Shown here: piece by piece, positions 1-11,131 of the stretch
Layout of the letters: each line of letters begins with the position of its first letter
Numbering within the stretch: the stretch's first letter is position 1
Origin: Vicia villosa
Lineage: Eukaryota > Streptophyta > Magnoliopsida > Fabales > Fabaceae
Length of the DNA: 64,000 bases
Direction: 5' to 3'
Assembly: GCF_029867415.1 (NCBI RefSeq)
Contig: NC_081183.1
Location: forward strand, 192,603,563-192,667,562
Notes under the pieces: generated by a model
The model's database searches: none
What the model saw: only the letters and a program-made list of their open reading frames with translations
What the model was told of the DNA's origin: nothing
Translations under genes and position numbers: made by a program

Positions 1-105
1 GTATGTTTCAATCCAACGGTTGAATTTAAAAATTATTTATTCGAAATAAAGTTATGAGCGAGTATAACTCATGATGTAACTCTTAGGGTGTAATTTGATA
101 CGTCT

Positions 106-252
<147 letters not shown>

Positions 253-285
253 CGATATGTCGCCCAATGGTCGTTGCTTACCATA

Positions 286-790
286 ATTCTAAGAAACTCA
301 CAAAATGAATATTATTGTTTCAACCTATTAAATTTTTCCACGTCTTAAACCGATGATACACCGAAGCTTCCGCGAAACGATTTCCTTTCTTGCCAAATTT
401 GAAGGATAAAATCATCCCTTTAATTCTTTCAGTTTCCACCATTACATAATTCCTTTCTAAAATCTTAAACCCTATCAACAATCTCCAATTCTCGAATTTC
501 TCACATTATTCAATTGTAAGGAACATGTTGGTTTCCTCTAAGAAGCTCCTGTTTGGCTATTATCTAGTCAACAAAAACAATTGAGAGGTGCATGTTTTCA
601 TTACTATTACACCAACATCAGGTGAACGCATGTCCATTACAGTTGAAAAGAGCGAGAGTTTGGGATTGTTGAGAGGATTAGGATTTTATAGAGGAATTGC
701 GCAATGGTGGAAATTTAGAATGAGTAAGGTAGTTTTATATTTGATATTTGGTCATAAAGGAAATTGGCTGTGAAGGATGTGACAAATTCT
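286..790. repeat. Snap-back inverted repeat at the outer end of MULE repeat copy A
   Basis: About 390-523 reads as the diverged reverse complement of about 634-775; both contain the landmarks CCACCATTRC, AATTCCT, CCTMTCAACAATC and TTCAAYTGTAA. The spacer holds the sequence shared with the outer ends of copies B and C. A short stretch at 280-310 (GCTTACCATAATTCTAAGAAACTC) also repeats, in opposite orientation, the piece at 960-985. The terminal part of the long repeat is therefore itself folded back on the left side. Confidence 0.7.
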
Positions 791-807
791 AATTGGTTTT
801 AACAATA

Positions 808-949
808 CTACCTCCGAGCTTTTGTATAAGAAAAAATTTACTTTTTAGATACATTGAATAACTTATTTGGACAATTTATACATCGAATACATTAGTTATT
901 CAATGAATTTAAAAAGTAAATTTTTTCTTATAAATAGGACATGAGGGAG
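808..949. mobile_element. Stowaway-like MITE in copy A (142 bp)
   Basis: The ends are CTACCTCCG and its inverted partner GAGGGAG, flanked by TA on both sides (806-807, 950-951). The terminal inverted repeats continue inward as AAGAAAAAATTTACTTTTTA. The CTCCCTCC-type end with a TA target is the hallmark of Tc1/mariner Stowaway MITEs. The same insertion is present in copies B and C. Confidence 0.8.
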
Positions 950-2393
950 TAATATTTATTTTGCGAGTTTCTCATAATCATGATAAGAAAGGACCACCAC
1001 TAAGAGAGATACAATTTTGCAACATAATGCAAATTCTACTTCATAATACCAAATTCCTTTTTAAGAGTTAAAATATATAAAAAATATCTTTCGTTGTTGA
1101 TATATTATTATTTTAATATATGGTTTATATTTTATCAAATTAAAAAAGTTGTTATGTTTTTTGAATCAAATGAAAAATAAGTTTTCTGTTTGAAAAACGA
1201 AAATTCATCTTAATAGTAAATATATTATTATTTTTAAATATGTGATTTAAATTTTATTTGCTTAGTGTTAAATTAGGGGAATTTAAAAAAAATATTGTTT
1301 CTTTGCTTGAAACATAAAAAAATTCATATGAATGAATTATATGTAAATATATCTTAATTATTTGATAGAAACATCTAAAAAAAGAATCACCTAAATAATA
1401 ACATAATTTTAGAGAGTTTGTTAATTTTTATTTAACTCTATCATTCAATGATTTTGTTTTAATTATATTTTTTACTATTCTATTACAAACTGTTAATGTA
1501 AATATAATTGATAAGCTCAAATAATAAGAATGAAGACACTTACCTTATAATATGGTCGATTTGGTTTCCCTTGAAGTGAGAAAATAAAAAATATGCAATC
1601 ATGATTAGGTGAAAAGAATCATTGAGCCCACATCTTAAAAATACAATAAATAGACTAATTGAGTTAAACTTAACCACTAAAAAAATAAAATATATCATGC
1701 ATGAAGTAATAATATTTTTTCATAGTGGCTAAATAAATAATACAATAAGCTTAGCAAAAGGAGAGTGAAGAACAAAAAAAAAAAAAGACATGTGTTCAAA
1801 CAAAATACAAAAAGAAACCTAAGAACAACAAAACAAAAGTAAAATTAATATTTGATCTACGAAGTGTAGTTATTAATGATACTTTATTCATTTTCTACAA
1901 ATCAAATCTTTTACAATTTTTACAAAATCAATTTAATAATTTCACCATTAAAACACATATAATTATTGCCCTAACATTTTCAACACGAAAACGGACGCAT
2001 ACGGCAGATTCATCACCCATCAAGCTTAATTTTATTCTTCATTTTCAATAGAAAAACAAAACAATTAAATGAAAGAAAAAAAAGTACACAAACACTAAAA
2101 AATATTACATAGTTCTTACTAACACCTAAAGACATTTTCAGCACAATTGTTTTGCCTCAAAACATAAATTTGTCACACACAAGAAAAAAAAAATAATTTT
2201 ACATGAAAATGATTGATAAAAAAAATTACTCATAATGATTAAAAACCTCGATGAATAAATGAATATTTAATAGGAGTTGTTTGTTGTTTATGTGAGAGAG
2301 AGTGGGGGAGAGAGAGAAAGCGACAGAAGGGTTTGGTTGAAGAAAGTGAAATGAGAGAGATGAATGTTGCAGTTATTGTTGTTGTAGCGTAAA

Positions 2394-2403
2394 CTATTTA
2401 TAA
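2394..2403 (-). promoter_or_regulatory. Candidate TATA promoter facing out of copy A
   Basis: On the minus strand this reads TTATAAATAG. It is followed in that direction by a pyrimidine-rich leader (CTCTCTCAC, CTTTCTCTC) typical of a plant 5' UTR. Copy B has the same box at 13545-13553 on the plus strand. No coding frame of note follows it. Confidence 0.4.
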
Positions 2404-2829
2404 TGATTATTTGCAACCAAATATAGTATTTTATATATTATTGATAATATATAATTAAATTTTGTCATTTATGTAAAATTACCCTAAATGATCGTTTTCA
2501 TGATACTATACAATGGATTTTTTTGTGCAAAAGGTAAAAACAAAAATACCAAAATATGTTTTCGGGTTCAATTTACTTGGATGATCTAAAGGCGGAAATT
2601 AATTTGGTTATGTGAATTTAGCTACGTAAATGTTAGTAATTATGGTAATTATGTTTTAATAGTAATTATGTTTTAATAGTAATTATGTAATTATGTTCTA
2701 TTTAAATAGGATTAGTAATATTTGTGAAAAAAATTTAAATAACCAGGTTTTAAAAAAAATACCCAAAAAACCACATTTTAGAAAAATTTACCAAAGTGTT
2801 TAGGTTTGGCCGCACACCCTAGAGTATGT

Positions 2830-2930
2830 GCCAAACCAAATGGCGCCTATGTATTAAAAATGGGTGTATGTGCCATTTCAAATGGCGCCTATGTACAATC
2901 CATATTAGGTTTGCCATTTGAAATTTCGCC
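2830..2930. repeat. GCGCCATTT palindromic cluster, inner edge of copy A
   Basis: Repeated CCATTT/AAATGG modules form palindromes such as TGCCATTTCAAATGGCGC (2871-2888). The matching cluster in copy B is at 13040-13140. The modules sit at the junction between the terminal repeat and the element interior. Confidence 0.6.
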
Positions 2931-3089
2931 TATGTTCTAGTTTTTTATTTTGTTTTTTTAAGGGCAACATGTAATGAACGATAGTGGAAAAAAAGTCAGA
3001 AACAAACGATTTCATTTATTTAAACTGATGGATACATTGGAAAATTAAAATACAGGAACAACAACTGATAAAGGGAAAATTAAAATACG

Positions 3090-3400
3090 ACTAGTGTCTC
3101 TCATCACCGTAACGCCCGTCGGTTCCGCTTCTAGGAGCGCGTATCTCACGTTGAGGAAGTGTACGGGCGCGAGCCCCACCCTTTCCCCTTTGTGGTTCTT
3201 GTTATGTCTGGGTGGATGGGTATGGAAGTGTTATATCAATAATTTCGGTGTCAAGGAAATCGTCAAGGCCACCGTAGCGTCCCAGAAGCCAACTGTCGTA
3301 AAGTCGGTTACCCATTCCCTCATAGCTTTGAAATGGTGGTGGGAGAGGAGGTTGAACGTGGTTATACGGTAAATACAAAGGAACCATGTTGATGGTTGTT
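3090..3400 (-). pseudogene. Proline-rich tail of a MULE-family protein (fragment)
   Basis: The minus strand reads through about 70 residues with PPLPPPFQSYEGMG, a DDFLDTEIID stretch and a PSTQT motif. After a stop it continues in the same frame with an Arg/Gly-rich tail ending at a stop near 3097. I recognise this only as the kind of low-complexity C-terminal tail found on legume MULE and plant-mobile-domain proteins. It lies head-to-head with the plus-strand transposase fragment that begins at 3386, so the two pieces have been inverted relative to each other. Function cannot be assigned; the call is inference from context. Confidence 0.4.
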
Positions 3401-3940
3401 GCACAAGATGGAAACAACAATATATTTCCAGTAGCATTCGCAATAGTTGAAGGTGAATCTGCCGCGGGTTGGAGTTTCTTTCTAAGGAATCTCCGAAAAT
3501 ATGTTGCTCCTCAACCTGATCTTTGTTTAATCTCTGATAGGCATGCTTCCATTGAAAGTGCTTACGACAATCCGGCTAACGGATGGCAACACCCGTCATC
3601 AACACATGTATATTGTATTCGAAAGAGACTAGTCAATGCAGGATATGCGTTAACTCAACCCACATTCCAACATTATCGGAGTGAAAGTGTATTGTCAAAT
3701 CCGGATGCAGGAAGCTCGATTGATAACCTTACAAGGGAGAAATGGACTAGGACTTATGACAACGGTGTACGATGGGGCCACATGACAACAAATCTTGTGG
3801 AATCCATGAATGGTGTCTTTAAGGGCATTTGAAATCTTCCTATTACTGCACTGGTGGAAGTAACCTACTTTAGGATGGCTTTGCTATTCTCAACAAGAGG
3901 TCAGAAGTGGAGTGCTGTTAGAGAATCGGGACACGCGTGT
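3386..3940 (+). pseudogene. Mutator-like (MULE) transposase core, broken
   Basis: The 148-residue open frame 3386-3832 contains core elements of the MULE transposase domain (PF10551): MVVAQDGNN, FPVAFAIVEGE, GWSFFLRNLR and LISDRHASI, then TTNLVESMNGVFKG, which carries the conserved late Glu of the DDE family. A stop follows at 3830, but homology continues to about 3940 (TALVEVTYFRMALLF). The N-terminal DNA-binding region and the C-terminus are missing. Relative to the copy at 12420-13042, a segment reading HIALNFMREIKDRH is deleted after the Cys-Ile at about residue 79. The intact enzyme would cut and paste the element in the nucleus. This copy cannot be functional. Confidence 0.85.
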
Positions 3941-4457
3941 TTTTGATATATATGCAAGTAAAAAGTTCAAACTAATGTTTTATCACTTCTCAGTGATAAA
4001 TCAATGTTTTTTATATTGATTAATTATAAAATAAATCTATAAGTCTCTATGTAATTTATGTAATATTGACACTTATAAGATATCGAGAAAAATTATGAAG
4101 TAGATGTTAAGGGTGAAGCTCCATGGGGCGAGAAGTTTTAAAGATAGGGTCAAGATCTCATTCAATAATTTGGTTTTTTTGGTACAAAAGATGTTATGAT
4201 GCTAGCCGATAATGTCTTCTAGAGTTAGTATAAGCATCACTTCTTTAACACGTTCAACGATTTTTGTGTTTTGGTTTGTTCAAAGATATATCATAATGGA
4301 ACATAACTAAAGATATTTTATCTTTTGATCTATTGTCATCGTGAGCAACAAAAATGAGAACGGTTGGTCTTTTCGACAAACATTGATAATATTCTAATAT
4401 ATAATTCAAAGTCAAAACAATGTTTGTTGACTATCAAATGATGGACTCATATATTAT
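3941..4457. other. No recognisable gene
   Basis: AT-rich sequence between the transposase fragment and the gypsy remnant. I see no coding frame with family resemblance, no clear repeat structure and no RNA gene. Confidence 0.6.
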
Positions 4458-5941
4458 AAAGAGAAATGAGTCACCACTATTTATTATAATGGACTCATAT
4501 AACTTGGGCCTAATTCATTACATTCCACCCATCTTGAAAAAACACCTTGTCCTCAAGGTGTAGTCCTAAAAAAAAACAAACTAAAATATGCTCTATTTAT
4601 TATGACTTATAGGACTAATACTACTAATACCATACTAGTACTTTTTTGTTTGTTTGTAGGCACTGCAAATCTTATGGGAGAGTAAACTAGGTAAAATAAA
4701 CCTTATCACATGGGAGAAAGAGAGTAGTGGAACGCGTGGCATGCCATAATTGGACAAAAAAATTTGGGATGGTGGTGGACAGATTTCATTAGCGATGACG
4801 ATTTTTTTTTTCTTCTTTCTCCCTTCTCTTTCTTCTTCGACGCTTCTTCTTCTTCTTTATTATTTTTTTTTTCAAAACTAAAAAGTAAAATAATGAATGA
4901 AATCAAAAATGGTGGAGGTTCCGGCGGCGGCCGTTGCAAATTTGATGGTATATCCGATGGAATCTTCAACGAGCATGGTGTATTCTGACCGCTACATGAA
5001 ATCGGCGCCGCGTAACAGAATCCGGGCCAATCCCTGCCAATATTAAAGGAAGCAACAACACCGATGCCAAATTTCAAGAAAGTGTACTCTAAATTGAAGA
5101 TTAAGAGTGATGATTTTGAAGGAAATGGCGGTGTTTCCGACTTGGCTACGGTTAAACAGGGAACGAAATCTGAATCGCAGAGAGTAAGGGTGTGATTGGT
5201 TGGAAACAGATTTTGAAGGAGATTCTCTTGCTGATTTTCTTCGAGTGCGTGCATCTTTGATTTCTCCTCATCTTCATAAACATCAACTTGTGTTGGCATC
5301 AGATTTAGATGATGCAGTTGTGTTTGGTATTGATCTGGTAATTCTTCCTGGTCTTCTTCAACAACTTCAGGACATGATGCTTTGAGAGAAAGACTGAATG
5401 CTTGAATCTGCTCTTTTAATTTATCAGTCAATTTGTTTGAAGTCTCAAAATAGTCATTTATAGATTCTTGAAGAACCTTAAATGTGTGAAATGTTTCAAC
5501 AGAATGTGAGGAAGAATACTGAGTTTGGTAATGGTTGTTGATGTATGTGAAAGAAGGTGGGTTAGGTGCTGGTGCTGGTGCTGTTAACGTATTCGAGGGT
5601 GATGGTTGGGGATAGTTGTAAGAAGAATAAAAATTTGGTAGAGGTTGGACGATTGTAGGGTCATAATGATAGTGATGATAGTAATTATGTGGAGGAGAAT
5701 TCATGGCAATGAAAGCACCATTTGTTATGAACATAATTTTGGGCTAAGAGAAATAGAGAGAAAACTACACTAAAAAATACTAACAACTATAAAACTAATT
5801 TCTTCATTCCTTTCATTTTCTTGATTACATTCACCAAGCATATATTTATAACAATACCTCATATCTAGATCCTTCTAAAGAGAAATGAGTCACCACTATT
5901 TATTATAATGGACTCATATAACTTGGGCCTAATTCATTACA
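4458..5941 (-). mobile_element. Deleted Ty3/gypsy-type LTR element
   Basis: The segments 4458-4522 and 5877-5941 are near-identical direct repeats. On the minus strand both start with TGTAATGAATTAGG, the expected TG start of an LTR. Immediately before the downstream copy the minus strand reads LHLEDKVFFQDGW (about 4563-4525), which resembles the end of legume gypsy polyproteins. The upstream LTR contains TATAAATA (5850-5843, minus) and is followed near 5715 by TGGTGCTTTCATT, a plausible primer-binding region. Between the LTR starts lies only a gag-like frame; protease, RT, RNase H and integrase are gone. The downstream LTR is truncated after about 65 bp. An alternative is a LARD-type non-autonomous element. 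Confidence 0.6.
4706..5704 (-). CDS. Gag-like protein of the deleted gypsy element
   Basis: I start at the Met giving MNSPPHNYYHHYHYDP, just after the putative primer-binding region; an upstream in-frame Met at 5734 falls inside that region. The frame is open for about 332 residues. It begins with a His/Tyr/Pro-rich segment, has a mixed-charge helical stretch around residues 70-150 (LQESINDYFETSNKLTDKL) and a proline cluster RPPPEPPP near residue 265. It ends in a Glu/Lys-rich tail that looks like read-through of non-coding DNA. No CCHC zinc knuckle or enzymatic domain is visible. The gag call rests on position between LTR remnants and on composition, not on a diagnostic motif. Confidence 0.45.
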   Translation of the reverse strand: MNSPPHNYYHHYHYDPTIVQPLPNFYSSYNYPQPSPSNTLTAPAPAPNPPSFTYINNHYQTQYSSSHSVETFHTFKVLQESINDYFETSNKLTDKLKEQIQAFSLSLKASCPEVVEEDQEELPDQYQTQLHHLNLMPTQVDVYEDEEKSKMHALEENQQENLLQNLFPTNHTLTLCDSDFVPCLTVAKSETPPFPSKSSLLIFNLEYTFLKFGIGVVASFNIGRDWPGFCYAAPISCSGQNTPCSLKIPSDIPSNLQRPPPEPPPFLISFIILLFSFEKKNNKEEEEASKKKEKGERRKKKSSSLMKSVHHHPKFFCPIMACHAFHYSLSPM

Positions 5942-7945
5942 TGATGGTGTTTTAGTAAGAATCTCTGTCATCCGCCCAATGACGTTCGTAAATTTGAGGT
6001 TTTAATTTTAGAATAATATGAACCTTGAGAGGTGACGAGTGAGAATTATATAGCCTTAAATTAAGATGTGTTACAAGGCTAGGGTCATCCAAAAACTAAG
6101 TTCATAACAAGACAACAATGAAGTTAATGGTAGGTGGAATGAGAATTTTTCTAAATTATATTATAATTTTTAACATTTATAAAATGATACTACATTTATT
6201 GCTTAATATATATCGCTTTAAGTAAATTACGAAAAATTAAAAAAAAAAGTTAAGTTTTTATATTAATTTTATTGATAATTTATGTAATTTTAAAGATTTA
6301 TCTTTAATGATAAAGATTTTGTTTTTTTTAACAGATAAAAAGAGAGAGAAAATTAGTTAATATTTTTAGAGTGTTTCTTTTTGTAGATTGTAGTAAGAAA
6401 TATAACATGGTTTACAATATGTTGGTAAAGAAGCCATTAGTACACTTTAAAATTTGAAATGAATATTATAAAAGTAATTGAAAAAAAATTTAAATTTAAA
6501 GACATAGATAATTTTGTGTATTAGTATTTATATTATTCTCTTAATAATGACTTATAAACAAAAATCATATTTTCCTACTTATTAAGGTAAGTGGTTATCT
6601 ACATTTTCTTATGTCAATTTCTATTAAATTTTAACATTCTAACTTAAAGTTCCCTCGTATGTTATTATTTTTTTTAAAAAAAGGCATTTAAAATGAAAAC
6701 CTATAGTTACATGTTTCAATCAAAATTGGCATTGAATAATATTTACATATTCAATCAAACTTTAAGGTTCCATAATTATCACCAACGAAAAATTATTCTC
6801 TCAAACTCATGAATGTATTATTTCGTCGTTTTCACATACTAGTTACGAGGAAGATCAATTTTATATGCCACTAAAAATTAAATATATTGGTGAAAAGAGA
6901 AAGAAATAAACATCTCAAAATTTAAGCTTTGGCACACCGACATCATTAGATTCAACAAATAGGACAAAAATTATTGTTGAGAAGCACTGAAAAATGATAT
7001 TATAAACATAAAAAGGGTAGTAAATTTGATCATAACTCTAAAATTTATAGTAGAGTGGTACACCTTTATGTTATTAGCTAGCGCTTACACACCTTAGGTT
7101 GAATTAGTAGAATACCTTAAATTAAAATTTTGGGAGAAATTATAAGACTTATTTCTAGTTATACAACAAGAAGAAAATAATTTTCTAAAGAGGGATTTAA
7201 ATGGGCATGTAGGAAGTGTATCGAGAAGGCTTGAGGGTTATCGTCTCATAGAGGTAAATGCATAGGTTAAATTCATCTATATTTTTCATTCACTTTTGAT
7301 AGTACTGTAAATAAGAATTACATTAAGAAAAAAATGAGAATCTTATCACATGCAAGGGCAGGTGACATATTCTCATGTACATATATTTCTTATAAGAAAA
7401 TTATATAGGAAGATTTTCTAGGCAGTAAATTCTTACCTGAAGATAGTTTGACTATCTGACATAGAGTATTGGTTATAGAGGTTAGAGTTAAGATTAGAGT
7501 AAAGAGAAGAGTTTGTCGATGGATCGACTGATCAAGTGGTAGCATTTGAAGAGTTATAAACAAAAGATATTCGAACACAATATATTGAAGGAGGTTTCGG
7601 GAAGGAACATTTCAGTAAAAATGATAGGTGGGATATGATAATACATGAGATTAGAAAAGTATCAAAATAGACGTTTGGAGAACAATCTTCTATAAGTAAA
7701 AATGTTGAATGGGCACGTGAAAACGATATCTTCTTCCAAAACAGCAAGGATCAAAGGGTTATGGGGATGCCTCCCTTATTTTTCTCCATCTTCATGTATG
7801 ATCATATCCATACATATGGATGGACTAATATAAAAAATGTCAGTCAAGGTCTATCCAATTATCTTTTTATGTTCCTGTCATAACTATAACAACTTTTGTT
7901 CCTATTCAGATTCAAGTTTAGATGAAATTATTACAGACAAATTTT
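5942..7945. other. Non-coding AT-rich stretch
   Basis: I find no recognisable gene, RNA or bounded repeat in these 2 kb. The short open frames around 7390-7750 have no family resemblance and no codon structure. Confidence 0.6.
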
Positions 7946-8728
7946 TATTAAATTCTAAAAACACGGTGAGTGGCTTTTAGCTCTAAAGTAGGTTGTTGCT
8001 CAATAGATGACAAAATTTGGGCAGCAAGAGCTACATTTACATATGCAACATCAGCTTTGTCATTAGAAATCTCATAAGAAATATCAGAAGAAATATCACT
8101 ATGTAAAACAACTTCAATTTAAGCACAAATTGAACATACGTGAATTATCAGAACAAACATCACATATATTAGTGTCATCAAAATCAGACAAAGAAAGGAA
8201 ATCAGCAAAAAAGTGAATCAAGTGTAGGAAGCTCTCTTAAGATTATATTTTGATTAACCATGATATGATTATCAAATTCAAAATCAAATAAAATCACCAT
8301 CACTAATGAGAATCAAATTAATAATCAAATCAAAATCAAATCAACACAGAATCAAATAAAATCAAAAAGCACTACAATACAACAATTACGAAAATGACAA
8401 AAATGTCTCTGTCGAGAAAACAAATGGAAAATAGAAAAGTGATTAAAATAAAATCTAAAAATGATAAAAATATGACTATAAATAAAATAACAAATCTATA
8501 ATTTTTTGGATTTTTTTTGAAAATATGAAAATAGAAATAAAATTAAATAAAATAGAAAAAAAAAGAGCTTACAGAGTCACGTGATAGGCTGAGATACTTA
8601 CCACTATACTACAACTCTGAAAAATCAACCAACAAAAACAAAAAACAAAATATTTTCTAACAACACTCTAAACTAAGATTCTAAAATTGGCTAAAATCAA
8701 CAGAGAGTCTCCGACAACAACGCCAATT
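7946..8728 (-). mobile_element. Internal 5' region of a Cyclops-like gypsy element
   Basis: The segment 8704-8726 is the reverse complement of TTGGCGTTGTTGTCGGAGAC, a diverged form of the TTGGCGCCGTTGCCGGGGA primer-binding site typical of large Ty3/gypsy elements in legumes. The element therefore runs leftwards from the LTR at 8729. The stretch down to about 7950 is coding-like but full of stops and carries no motif I can name. Confidence 0.5.
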
Positions 8729-9058
8729 TGATGCAGTGTCGCACACATGTCAAAAACAAGTAATTAAGGTGTAGTAAAAAGGAAGCGACACTCGAGTCTT
8801 ATCGCAAGGACTCTCAAATATTTTAACCAACCGATTGAAAACGAGGGGAGTTTTAACGTCCAAAACTTAAATCAAATTTGATTAAGGTGAAAGTAAAATT
8901 GATAAATTAGCTAATCTATTGTATTGATTTCTGACTTATCATCGATTCTTATAATTTTAATTCTTTGAGCGGATTCGATCCCATTCTATTACAATACCCA
9001 CTGACAAACGCAATTGATATCATATGATGTATGTTCCTAATTTCCGAATTAAGGAAAC

Positions 9059-9118
9059 ACATTTAAGCAGTCGGGAATTAAGCCAACACATTTAAGCAGT
9101 CGGGAATTAAGCAAACAC
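9059..9118. repeat. Short tandem repeat, about 26 bp x 2
   Basis: The unit ACACATTTAAGCAGTCGGGA followed by ATTAAGC occurs twice in direct succession, with a degenerate third start just upstream. Confidence 0.8.
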
Positions 9119-10421
9119 GGATTAATCAAACACGATAACAAAAAATCTATGCTAATGTAATTATAGTTAAGGATCATACAAACAATCATTAACTTTATCC
9201 TATAAGCAACAATAGAATTAAGCAAACGAATTTACAGGCAGAAGTAAAAAAATTTAAATTTATAAAAACCTCAAAGTGGAATTCGAATACAGCATATCGG
9301 CTCTTGGAATTAGTTCTCCATGAAAATCATACAAAGCTATATTTTTTCCTTAATATTACAATGGAAATCGGGCCCTAATAGCATCCAACCTGAAAAACAT
9401 AAAAATAGGCCAAACTAATTATTTTATGAAGTCTGTAGATAAAATAAATTATTCGACCCTTCTCCAATCCGAATTAGCTTTTGATTTCAGCACAAAGCTC
9501 ATATATTATTCTCTCAGCTTTCCGACTCATATTATAACACGTTAAACGATATTACGTAGCCCAAGTTATGTCGTGTACAGCAAGAAGGTATCAAATAACT
9601 GTTTAAGTTGAAAAAAAATACGAAATTAAAATAAAGGTAAAAATAGACTAAACTTAGAAAACATGCTAAAATAGTAGAAATAACAAAAAAAAACACTAGA
9701 ATTGTCATGACATAATAGTGAAAGAATGTGCATGAAAATGCACTAATAATCCAGTCCCCTTATCCAACAAGAGATTTTCACTATAATCAAACATATTACA
9801 ATTTGTGCAAGCAAACTAGTAAGAGAATTCAACTACTTAATCACACTAGAAAGAGACTTCTGGTCAAGCACACAAGAAAGAGACTTCCTGATACGCTCCG
9901 CAAGTTCATGGAAATATCATGGTAATATAAAAAATGTTAAACCCACAAAGATCAATAATCAAACATATTGTTATCTATTGTTACTATGTTTAGCTAAGGT
10001 GATGGATTATGATTTGTTTAAGAAAGGAAAAAAGAAAACTAATTGTTTTTTAAATTAATTAAGAGTGAGATACTGGAACGTGGATCTCATCAATCACTGG
10101 TGCTCTGGACGCCGTTAAATTATACTAAATATGGGACAATATTTTCATTCAAGAAAAAAGAATTAATTTTTAAGGAACTGTTCGCTTCCGCGCATCTGGA
10201 ACTGAGTTAAGCCTATACTCTATATTGCTCGCTTTCGCGATAACACATGTTACAATGCAACAATTATTTTTGGAAATTAATTATTTTAATTATTTGAAAA
10301 TTTATTTGAGGTAGAAAAATTAGTTTAAAGGTGCTGCAAGCGTTTGCTCGCACAATAGAGTTTTAAGCGCAAAAACGTCTGCTTTCACGCATCCCCTTAT
10401 GTTCTTAAAACCACTACTTTT

Positions 10422-10778
10422 GGAAAGATAATTTTTGCCTAATCTATTAATAAAGTGTTTTTACGGTTTTTATTAATCAAAAACTGATTTAATTCCTTAA
10501 GTTAGATACCTGTTTGTTTTCTCGAATCTGAACCGGAATCTCTATAGTACTATTTTCACAGTATTTTTAGAGTTCAAGACTGAAATTAAAATCAAACCAA
10601 GGAAAGATAATTTTTGCCTAATCTAATAATAAAGTGTTTTCACTATTTTTATTAATCGAAAATTGATTTAATTCCTTAATTAGATACCGGTTTGTTTTTT
10701 CGAATCTAAATCGGTATCTCTACAATACTGTTTTCATAGTACTTTTAGAGTTCAAAATTGAAATTAAAATCAAACCAA
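10422..10778. repeat. 179-bp tandem duplication
   Basis: 10422-10600 and 10601-10778 are head-to-tail copies beginning GGAAAGATAATTTTTGCC and ending AAAATCAAACCAA. They differ by scattered substitutions and a one-base length difference. Most likely an unequal exchange within the LTR region. Confidence 0.9.
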
Positions 10779-10945
10779 AAATTGTCCCATATTAAACATA
10801 TTTTTAACGATTAATTAGAACATCGTCGGCAGGACGGTCCTCACATTTCGGTACTATGGAATTAGCTAGACATGGTAAAGTTTAAACAAAAACAGTAAGA
10901 TATAATTAATTCCAATCATAGACATGTTTCTTACAATAATATAAG

Positions 10946-11131
10946 GTTAAATAAGTTTTGGTCCCTCTAAATATCTCAAACTTCGTTTTTAGTTCCTCAA
11001 AAAATTTCCTTCAGAGAATAGTCCTCAAAAAGTTTTCCGTCCACACTTTTTGGTCCCTCGTGTCTAACGTCATTAACAGAAACTAACGTGGAACACCATG
11101 TGGCAATGTCAGGGTGGCAAGATGCTGATGT
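10946..11131. other. Left part of an older repeat split by the solo LTR
   Basis: GGTTAAATAAGTTTTGGTCCC and the following text belong to a widespread type of plant repeat. It is interrupted at 11131 and resumes at 12275 (GTCATGCCATGTGGTCATGG). The family was not identified. Confidence 0.5.

Larger units (their letters stand above)
483..2940 (-). mobile_element. Long MULE-type terminal repeat, copy A
   Basis: This 2.4-kb block is the reverse complement of 13035-15605 (copy B) and is also related to 22735-25068 (copy C). Similarity is readable over most of its length, including the outer CTCCAATTCT end, a nested Stowaway element, a TATA-containing segment and the inner GCGCCATTT palindromes. 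It differs from B by small gaps and lacks the 160-bp TA array that B carries internally. Long terminal inverted repeats next to a Mutator-type transposase fragment fit a MULE. No clean target-site duplication was found, so the outer boundary is approximate. Confidence 0.7.
8729..10800 (-). mobile_element. Cyclops-like gypsy LTR region (right boundary uncertain)
   Basis: Sequence next to the primer-binding site (TGATGCAGTGTCGCACACAT at 8729) has the style of Cyclops-type legume LTRs: GCGACACTCGAGTC, runs of TTAAGCA, and several CGCTTTCGCG-like GC islands at 10190-10390. It includes short tandem repeats (9059-9118) and a 179-bp tandem duplication (10422-10778). ATATGGGACAAT (about 10127) and its inverse ATTGTCCCATAT (about 10785) may mark a separate block of about 660 bp. 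I could not identify the far end or a target duplication. Confidence 0.45.

Noticed and set aside
4764..5385. Plus-strand open frames opposite the gag-like gene
   Set aside because: Shorter than the minus-strand frame, no motif, and antisense to a frame with retroelement context.
8575..8640. tRNA-like text (GTGATAGGCTGAGATACTTACC...)
   Set aside because: No cloverleaf can be drawn and there is no T-arm GTTCGA; part of retroelement sequence.
10126..10800. Possible separate element bounded by ATATGGGACAAT inverted repeats
   Set aside because: Only about 12 bp of inverted match, no target duplication, and the content looks like the surrounding LTR; kept as a note only.
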